Assembly (NCBI GenBank): GCA_031284315.1 | Contig: JAITAB010000047.1 | Location: forward strand, 1-49,085 | Source: Campylobacteraceae bacterium | Lineage (GTDB): Bacteria; Campylobacterota; Campylobacteria; Campylobacterales; Campylobacteraceae | Reading direction: 5' to 3' | DNA length: 49,085 nt | The notes under the pieces: generated by a model | Seen by the model: only the letters and a program-made list of their open reading frames with translations | Database searches by the model: none | What the model was told of the DNA's origin: nothing | Made by a program: the position numbers and the translations under genes | Shown: in pieces, positions 44,280-49,085 of the stretch | Layout: every line of letters begins with the position of its first letter | Position numbering within the stretch: position 1 is the first letter of the stretch

Positions 44280-44537
44280 ATGTTTAATTTACCAGATATC
44301 GTAACGCCTGACGAGGAGAGGGAATTTTTTGAAAATATATCGCGCAATGTGAAAAAAATCAGAAAGCAAAAGAAATTAAGCCAGCTTGAAACCGCGCTTT
44401 CTATCGGTCAGCGCTCTTCTGGATTTTACGCTTCCATAGAAAATTACGCGCATGGGAAACATTTCAATTTAAAACATCTTTTGCGGCTTTCAAAACTGTT
44501 TGAAGTACCGATAGAGGAGTTTTTCAAAAGAGATTAA
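44280..44537 (+). CDS. XRE-family transcriptional regulator
   Basis: Small protein of 85 residues. Residues about 20-78 form a helix-turn-helix: NVKKIRKQKKLSQLETALSIGQRSSGFYASIENYAHGKHFNLKHLLRLSKLFEVPIEEFF has the usual five-helix order of Cro/cI repressors. There is no effector domain. The ATG at 44280 is preferred, with AGGA seven bases before it; an ATG two codons upstream is possible. It converges on the flotillin gene through a shared terminator. Confidence 0.88.
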   Translation: MFNLPDIVTPDEEREFFENISRNVKKIRKQKKLSQLETALSIGQRSSGFYASIENYAHGKHFNLKHLLRLSKLFEVPIEEFFKRD

Positions 44538-44563
44538 GGATTGCGTTTGAGGGCAATCCTTAA
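44534..44563. terminator. Bidirectional terminator between XRE and flotillin genes
   Basis: Perfect 11-base stem TTAAGGATTGC/GCAATCCTTAA with an eight-base loop, beginning in the XRE stop codon and ending nine bases before the flotillin stop. It can serve both convergent genes. Confidence 0.82.
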
Positions 44564-44571
44564 AATTATAG

Positions 44572-46161
44572 TTATTTTGTTTTTGTGTTATCCGTATCTG
44601 CTTGTTTTTGAATACTTTCAGCAGTTTTGCTCTCTTCGCTTTTATCTTCTGTAACCGTACCCAAAAATTCAGGCAAATCAAGACCAGCCTGCTTGGCTAT
44701 ATCATGCAAAGGCGGAAGGGTTTTGATTATATTTTTCATAAAATTCGCGGTAGAACTTTTGTCGCCGCCCGCGTTGTCCCAAACGGTAATTTTATCAATT
44801 TTGATATTTTTGATAGCTTCCGTCTGCATTTTTACAATCTCCTCAAGCTTTTCTACCAAAAGCAGCGTTGTAGCGCTTTTTGCATCGTCATTAGCGGCTT
44901 TAATCAATGTTTGATAACCAAGCGCCTTAGCATCAAGCACTTTTTTAATACCTTCGGCTTCGGCAGATTTGACAAGCAATATAGCGTCAGCTTCGCCTTG
45001 AGCCAAACGGCGTTGTTGTTCGGCTTGCGCGGCGGCGTCAATCTCAACTTTTCTTTTTTCTATCTCGCGCGGCACAACCTCTTCTGCTTCCAAACGGCGC
45101 TGCTCCGCAAAGGCTTTTGCTTTTTGTATCTCAGCTTCTGCTTCTTGCTGCGCCACTTCTCCGCGCTTTGCAGCTTCTGCTTCACGCTCAAAAAGCGTAG
45201 CGTTTGACATTGCTATCTCGGCTTTGGAAGTGTTTTCGCCTTCAACTGCTCTGGCGTTAAAATCAGCTATTTGTATTCGTTGTTCTTTGTCGTATTCTGC
45301 CACTTGTACTTGCTGTTCTTTGTTAAATTCAGCTATCCGCACCAACTGTTCTTTGTCATATTGGGCTACCTGTACTTGCTGTTCTTTATTGTATTCAGCG
45401 ACTTTTACCTGTTGCTCTTTATTGTATTCGGCTACTTTTACTTGTTCGTCTTTGGCAAACTGCGCGACTTGTATATGCTGTTCTTTTTTTGCTTCCGCCT
45501 CGCCTATAGCGCCTCTTTTGTCTTGCTCAGCTACATCTATTTTGGCTTGGTTTATAGCCGTTAATGCCGCTTTTTTGCCAATACTTTCTATATATCCCGA
45601 CTCGTCCGTAATGTCGGTAACATTTACATTTATTAGACAAAGTCCTATTTTGTCAAGTTCTGTGCCTATATTTTTTCTTATTGCTTCCAAAAAGCGTTCT
45701 CTGTCTTGGTTAATCTGTTCAATCGTCAATGAAGCCACAGTCAAACGCAACTGTCCTATGATGATTTCGGTCGCCATAGATTCAATATCTTTTTGTTCAA
45801 GCCCAAGAAGCCTTACGGCTGCGGAGTTCATACTATCGCTTTCTGTTGCTATAGCCACCGTGAAAGTACTTGGCACATTAACGCGGATATTTTGCTGCGA
45901 AAGGGCGCCTTTAAGCGGAATATTTATTGTAAGCGGCGTTAAGTCAAGATATTGATAATCCTGTATCAAAGGCCATACAAAAGTTCCGCCGCCATGAAGG
46001 CAATATGCGGATTTCCCGCCTCCGATTTTTCCGTATATGACTAATATTTGATTGGAAGCGCATCGTTTATAGCGGCTTGCCAAAAACATAATCAAAATAA
46101 AAATAAAAATTACGAAAAACAATACTGCAATCAACGCAAAGTTAAAATCATCTATATACAT
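44572..46161 (-). CDS. Flotillin-like SPFH protein with tandem 11-residue repeats
   Basis: Membrane scaffold protein of 529 residues. It has one N-terminal helix (ALIAVLFFVIFIFILIMFLA), then an SPFH/band 7 domain (residues about 35-190: NQILVIYGKIGGG, GGTFVWPLIQDYQYLDL, then INVNVTDITDESGYIESIGKKAA), and a long charged coiled coil. About residues 226-301 consist of roughly seven copies of an 11-residue unit (V-x-V-A-E-Y-N-K-E-Q-Q). After the EA-rich flotillin region comes a C-terminal tail of about 60 polar residues. GGAGAG precedes the ATG, and the gene starts one base after the NfeD-like gene's stop. Flotillins organise membrane microdomains; the target process here is unknown. Confidence 0.92.
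   Translation of the reverse strand: MYIDDFNFALIAVLFFVIFIFILIMFLASRYKRCASNQILVIYGKIGGGKSAYCLHGGGTFVWPLIQDYQYLDLTPLTINIPLKGALSQQNIRVNVPSTFTVAIATESDSMNSAAVRLLGLEQKDIESMATEIIIGQLRLTVASLTIEQINQDRERFLEAIRKNIGTELDKIGLCLINVNVTDITDESGYIESIGKKAALTAINQAKIDVAEQDKRGAIGEAEAKKEQHIQVAQFAKDEQVKVAEYNKEQQVKVAEYNKEQQVQVAQYDKEQLVRIAEFNKEQQVQVAEYDKEQRIQIADFNARAVEGENTSKAEIAMSNATLFEREAEAAKRGEVAQQEAEAEIQKAKAFAEQRRLEAEEVVPREIEKRKVEIDAAAQAEQQRRLAQGEADAILLVKSAEAEGIKKVLDAKALGYQTLIKAANDDAKSATTLLLVEKLEEIVKMQTEAIKNIKIDKITVWDNAGGDKSSTANFMKNIIKTLPPLHDIAKQAGLDLPEFLGTVTEDKSEESKTAESIQKQADTDNTKTK
45259..45483. repeat. 33-base tandem repeat within the flotillin gene
   Basis: About seven in-frame copies of a 33-base unit encoding VKVAEYNKEQQ and variants (VQVAQYDKEQL, VRIAEFNKEQQ, VQVAEYDKEQR). 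The two copies around 45395-45445 are almost identical in DNA. The copies keep the 11-residue (hendecad) spacing needed for a straight coiled coil, so copy number could change without a frameshift. Confidence 0.85.
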
Positions 46162-46162
46162 T

Positions 46163-46702
46163 TTATCTCTCCTTTTTTACAATCGGACGCACGGCAAGCG
46201 TATGCGAGTCTATCACGCGCGTAACTGCCGCTTTTTCAAATGAATCTATAGCGTCTCCGTTTTCTGATACTGCGTCAAATTCATACTTTACTTCGTTTAT
46301 CGAAAGTCTGATTCTGCCGACTCCCGCAGGCGGTATTCTTATATAAATTTCGCCGTTTTGACCAATTGATTCTTTGATATTAAATGTTGCGCCGCCGCTT
46401 TTTAGCTTTGCGGCCAATCTAAAAAGCAAAGTTGTAACATACATGGCTAAAAATCCGAAAATTACGGCAATGCCGACCGAAATTAATAATGAAAGTTTAA
46501 ATTGATAAACGCAGGCAAGCCCGACCCAACCGAACATTGCCATAAAGCTTGTGATAGAGTTTAAAGACAGAAGTTTAAAAGCGCCTTCCGTGCCGTCAAG
46601 CTCGTCGGCGCTGCCGCTGTCAAATCCGCCCACGACAGATACGACTATCCTTAGAGCAAAAAATACCGACCCAGCCATCGCCGCAATCCAGAAAATATAC
46701 AT
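46163..46702 (-). CDS. NfeD-like flotillin partner
   Basis: Protein of about 179 residues with two or three hydrophobic segments in the first 100 residues and a C-terminal OB-fold domain (SIGQNGEIYIRIPPAGVGRIRLSINEVKYEFDAVSENGDAI ... VTRVIDSHTLAVRPI), the NfeD1b/YuaF layout. The ATG at 46702 is preferred, with GGGGT upstream; a GTG two codons earlier is possible. Its stop is one base before the flotillin start. NfeD-flotillin gene pairs are widespread and work together in membrane microdomains. Confidence 0.85.
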   Translation of the reverse strand: MYIFWIAAMAGSVFFALRIVVSVVGGFDSGSADELDGTEGAFKLLSLNSITSFMAMFGWVGLACVYQFKLSLLISVGIAVIFGFLAMYVTTLLFRLAAKLKSGGATFNIKESIGQNGEIYIRIPPAGVGRIRLSINEVKYEFDAVSENGDAIDSFEKAAVTRVIDSHTLAVRPIVKKER

Positions 46703-46813
46703 GTGCACCCCGCATAAGAGCTTTTAAAATTTTTTGCAATAATATCCAAAAGGTTCTAATTTATACTTTAATTCTTAAATATTTTTATAAGCTTTGCCGC
46801 TCATGAGCGATTG

Positions 46814-47260
46814 TCAAAGCTCCAAAATAAAACTTGCTCCGATATTTTCATGCGCGGATATAATGTTGATTTGCCAGCTCATTTTGCCCATCATACATGT
46901 CGGTACAAGCGCCTTGCCTTTGTAATTTTTATCGTCCGTTTTTGCCAAAGCGTACTCAAATATGCCCATGTTCATGTTGAGCCCGTAAATTTTCGCCAGA
47001 AGTTCCCCATCTTCAAAGCCTTCGGTTTGAACATTGAGACTCATCTCTTCGCCCGCTTTTATCGGCTTGTCAATATCAAGCGTTATTTTTTTATTTCCCA
47101 AAACAACTTCGCATGAGTTCGTATGCAAATCGCACTCTGATGCCGCCTCGTAAAACGCGATATTTTTTTGAAATAAAGAGTGTATTTTGCCGCTTTGAAA
47201 GAGAAAAATGCCAAACGCGGCAATGAGTAAAACCAAAATTATGGAGATTTTTTTTAACAT
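46814..47260 (-). CDS. Membrane-anchored periplasmic protein, unknown function
   Basis: Protein of 148 residues with an N-terminal uncleaved helix (ISIILVLLIAAFGIFLF) and a periplasmic part. There are two cysteines in SECDLHTNSCEV and a third in PTCMMGKMSW. The stretch LNMNMGIFEYALAKTDDKNYKGKALVPTCMMGKMSWQINI resembles the beta-sandwich of FixH/YtkA-like copper-related proteins; the methionine-rich NMNMG and CMMGKM could bind copper. This is inference from a weak resemblance. It is on the same strand as NfeD-flotillin, about 110 bases upstream. Confidence 0.68.
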   Translation of the reverse strand: MLKKISIILVLLIAAFGIFLFQSGKIHSLFQKNIAFYEAASECDLHTNSCEVVLGNKKITLDIDKPIKAGEEMSLNVQTEGFEDGELLAKIYGLNMNMGIFEYALAKTDDKNYKGKALVPTCMMGKMSWQINIISAHENIGASFILEL

Positions 47261-47352
47261 GAAGCGCCTTTTTACTATTTTATGCGCGCCATTGTATCAA
47301 AAAGTAAGTCAAAATCTCATATAATTGCGTTTTATATTTTTAAGGTTTTTAC

Positions 47353-47583
47353 ATGAAACAGAGTGAATTTGAAAAAGAACTTGACGAATTTTTCGCGATT
47401 CGCGATGAATTGTTTGCATTTTTGGACAAATCTATACCCAAAGATAAAAGCGGATTTAATTTTGATTTTAGCAAAAACCCGCAGCTTGACGCGCAAAGTT
47501 TTTACAAAATCTTTTACCGATACGACTACAAGGCGCGAAAAACTTTCGCAGGCGCAAGGAAACTACTGAATGTCCAAAATTAA
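47353..47583 (+). CDS. Small conserved protein before alr
   Basis: Acidic, helical protein of 76 residues (SEFEKELDEFFAIRDELFAFLDKSIPKDKSGFNFDFS ... YDYKARKTFAGARKLLN) without cysteine or signal. It overlaps the start of alr by 14 bases, so the two are coupled. I do not recognise a family; codon use is like the neighbours and the ATG has AAGG about ten bases upstream, so it is probably real. Confidence 0.65.
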   Translation: MKQSEFEKELDEFFAIRDELFAFLDKSIPKDKSGFNFDFSKNPQLDAQSFYKIFYRYDYKARKTFAGARKLLNVQN

Positions 47584-48595
47584 ACTTTATTCGGAGCATT
47601 TGCGCTCAAATCTTGATATTTTGGCAAAAAAAGCAGGCGGCAAAGAGAAGCTTATCGCTGTTTTGAAAGATAACGCATACGGACATGGACTTGATATTTT
47701 TGCGCGTAAAACGGCGGATTTGGGCATAACTCATGCTATCGCAAGAGACGCAAAAGAAGCTTTGGAGATTGCGGCGTTTTTTGCGGATATTATCGTTTTA
47801 TCCGAGCATGAAGAGAATTTTTTCGCGCACTCAAATATAATTTTTGCCGTGAATGAATTTGACGCGTTAAAATCCGTCTCAAGAGGCGTAAAAATCGCGC
47901 TCAAAATAGACAGCGGCATGCATAGAAACGGACTTAACAGCAAAGAGCTTGACGCGGCGTTTGGCGTGATAAAACAAAATGGGGTTATTTTGCACAGCGT
48001 TTTTACGCACTATCGCGCGGCTGACGAGACGGGAAGCTGTTTTTTTTGGCAGAGAGAAAATTGGCGCGCGGTTAAAGAGCGCGTTATTGAATTGACGAAA
48101 AAATACAATATAACCAAACCGTTTTTTCACTCATGCAACTCCGCCGCGCTTTTAAGATGCGGCGAATTTGACGAGGATTTCGCCAGAGTCGGCATAGCCA
48201 TGTACGGATACTGCGATTTGCCCGAAATTTTCGGACATTTTGACCTCAAGCCCGTACTTGAACTGTTTGCAAAAAGAGTGAGTACAAGAGAATTAAAAAA
48301 AGGCGAAAGAGTCGGCTACGGCGGCGTTTTTGAAGCCGATAAGGATATGGTATCGTCTTCGTACGATGTCGGATATTCGGACGGTATTTTGAGATATAAC
48401 GGGCTTGGAGAGCTAAAAACCACAAACGGTTCGTTGATATTAGGGCGCGTATCTATGGACTCCATGAGTATAAACAGCGATGAAGAGGAAATATCCGTAT
48501 TTAACGACGCAAGAGTTTGGGCAAAACATTTTAATACGATAAGTTATGATATTTTGGTAAAACTAAACGCCAAAATCCCGCGCAGTTTTTGCTGA
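47570..48595 (+). CDS. alr: Alanine racemase
   Basis: PLP enzyme of 341 residues giving D-alanine for peptidoglycan. The PLP lysine is Lys33 in VLKDNAYGHG. IDSGMHRNGL, FTHYRAADET, HSCNSAALLR and the active-site tyrosine loop RVGYGGVFEA follow in the correct order, with GRVSMDSM near the end. Length is slightly below the 360 of E. coli but normal for Campylobacterota. It is coupled to the small gene before it. Confidence 0.93.
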   Translation: MSKIKLYSEHLRSNLDILAKKAGGKEKLIAVLKDNAYGHGLDIFARKTADLGITHAIARDAKEALEIAAFFADIIVLSEHEENFFAHSNIIFAVNEFDALKSVSRGVKIALKIDSGMHRNGLNSKELDAAFGVIKQNGVILHSVFTHYRAADETGSCFFWQRENWRAVKERVIELTKKYNITKPFFHSCNSAALLRCGEFDEDFARVGIAMYGYCDLPEIFGHFDLKPVLELFAKRVSTRELKKGERVGYGGVFEADKDMVSSSYDVGYSDGILRYNGLGELKTTNGSLILGRVSMDSMSINSDEEEISVFNDARVWAKHFNTISYDILVKLNAKIPRSFC

Positions 48596-48726
48596 AATGA
48601 TTTTCAAAATATGGAAATAAACTCAATTTACTGCCGATACAACAAACAATCGGTTAAGGTAAAAGCCGCTCAAATAGAAATAGTTGAAATAAAAGGCAAG
48701 AGTTAAGTAACGCAAAGAGGATTTTT

Positions 48727-48870
48727 ATGAAAACATGGTTTATTACAGGGGCAAATGGCGGATTGGCATATTCAATGCTTGAGATATTGCTTGAGAGAGG
48801 CGGTCGTGTTGCCGCTACAATACGCAAACAGACGGAACGCTATGTGCCATTTGTCCTAAAATTTGTTTAA
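48727..48870 (+). pseudogene. Truncated short-chain dehydrogenase fragment
   Basis: A 47-residue frame, MKTWFITGANGGLAYSMLEILLERG followed by GRVAATIRK, which is the first beta-alpha-beta of an SDR-type Rossmann fold (TGANGGL site). It then reads QTERYVPFVLKFV and stops. AAGAGGA precedes the ATG. The rest of the enzyme is absent, so this is the 5' end of a truncated gene; the usual GxxxGxG has alanine in place of the last glycine. Confidence 0.8.
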
Positions 48871-48947
48871 AATTATATAATAAAGAGACTTGACAAAATA
48901 AATTAAATCTTGTAATATAATAGCATTCTTTAGGAAGGCGATTTTTT

Positions 48948-49085
48948 ATGATTGATAAAAGAAAAGAATCTGAAATTGATAAAGTTGTTAGTAAATTTTT
49001 CAATAATATTATAGTAGTCTGTAAAAAATATGATGGCTATGCCGTTACCTCAGAAGAGAAGAAAATAATGCCTAAAATATTAAGA
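48948..49085 (+). CDS. Unknown gene, 5' part only (cut by window end)
   Basis: An open frame of 46 codons that runs off the window. It starts at the ATG at 48948 behind AAGGAAGG and encodes a charged N-terminus (MIDKRKESEIDKVVSKFF) followed by NNIIVVCKKYDGYAVTSEEKKIMPKILR. No family is recognised. The preceding 75 bases are AT-rich and probably hold its promoter. Confidence 0.6.
   Translation, partial: MIDKRKESEIDKVVSKFFNNIIVVCKKYDGYAVTSEEKKIMPKILR

Noticed and set aside
44602-45955. Long plus-strand frames opposite the flotillin gene
   Set aside because: Cysteine/serine- or phenylalanine-rich shadows produced by the tandem repeat and coiled-coil codons on the opposite strand.

Overview
The window looks like chromosome from a Campylobacterota (epsilonproteobacterial) genome. 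The evidence is the gene content and order: a CiaB-family protein, a short (398-residue) MurD, an AtpE with a leader-like N-terminus standing alone outside an atp operon, stand-alone RibA next to RsmG, and a uvrC / DUF721-like / small lipoprotein / guaA / hemD / purD / RDD / lptD / phosphoribosyltransferase-like / pnp block that from memory matches the order around Cj1246-Cj1253 in Campylobacter jejuni. The DNA is moderately AT-rich and genes are tightly packed with many ATGA stop/start overlaps. The genus cannot be told from the sequence alone.

Layout. 1-613: dispersed GTCATTCCCGCG...CGCGGGAATCC palindromes. 614-4256: ciaB and a PiT phosphate permease. 4257-4587: a non-coding stretch with a degenerate TGCGATTTG repeat. 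4588-11611: a two-component system (the kinase is broken by two frameshifts) divergent from porin / DsbA-like (frameshifted) / DsbI / arylsulfate sulfotransferase. 11685-12647: remnant of a large mobile-element protein ending in a possible barnase/EndoU/colicin-type nuclease domain. 12775-17844: fabG, gpmI, a small membrane protein, mraY, murD. 17935-19212: a GIY-YIG/EcoRI-type adenine methyltransferase fusion. 19304-21135: an MFS permease and Dps. 21136-22202: a second repeat-rich spacer. 22203-23869: a compact type II restriction-modification pair. 23907-39764: the conserved uvrC-to-pnp block, interrupted between guaA and hemD by an OLD-like ATPase/nuclease, a GLUG-repeat lipoprotein, a decayed copy of that lipoprotein's 3' end and a duplicated 5' end of hemD. 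39788-40981: atpE, tRNA-Leu(GAG), a 25-codon cysteine/lysine microprotein and tRNA-Lys(CTT). 40982-43586: ribA, rsmG, two small conserved genes and htpX. 43590-47260: a lipoprotein, an XRE regulator with palindromic sites, and an NfeD-flotillin pair whose flotillin carries tandem 11-residue repeats. 47353-49085: a small protein, alr, a truncated SDR fragment and the start of an unknown gene cut by the window end.

How the genes work together. The core genes serve peptidoglycan precursor synthesis (mraY, murD, alr), LPS export (lptD), purine synthesis (guaA, purD), haem (hemD), flavin (ribA), glycolysis (gpmI), fatty acids (fabG), RNA turnover (pnp) and DNA repair (uvrC). The accessory layer is a periplasmic sulfate-transfer module with its own disulfide machinery and a likely regulator, plus three separate DNA-modification or defence loci (GIY-YIG/EcoRI-type fusion, Dam-type restriction-modification pair, OLD-like ATPase). 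Several of these sit beside repeats or duplicated DNA. A structured RNA just upstream of purD is a good candidate for the 6S RNA of this phylum.
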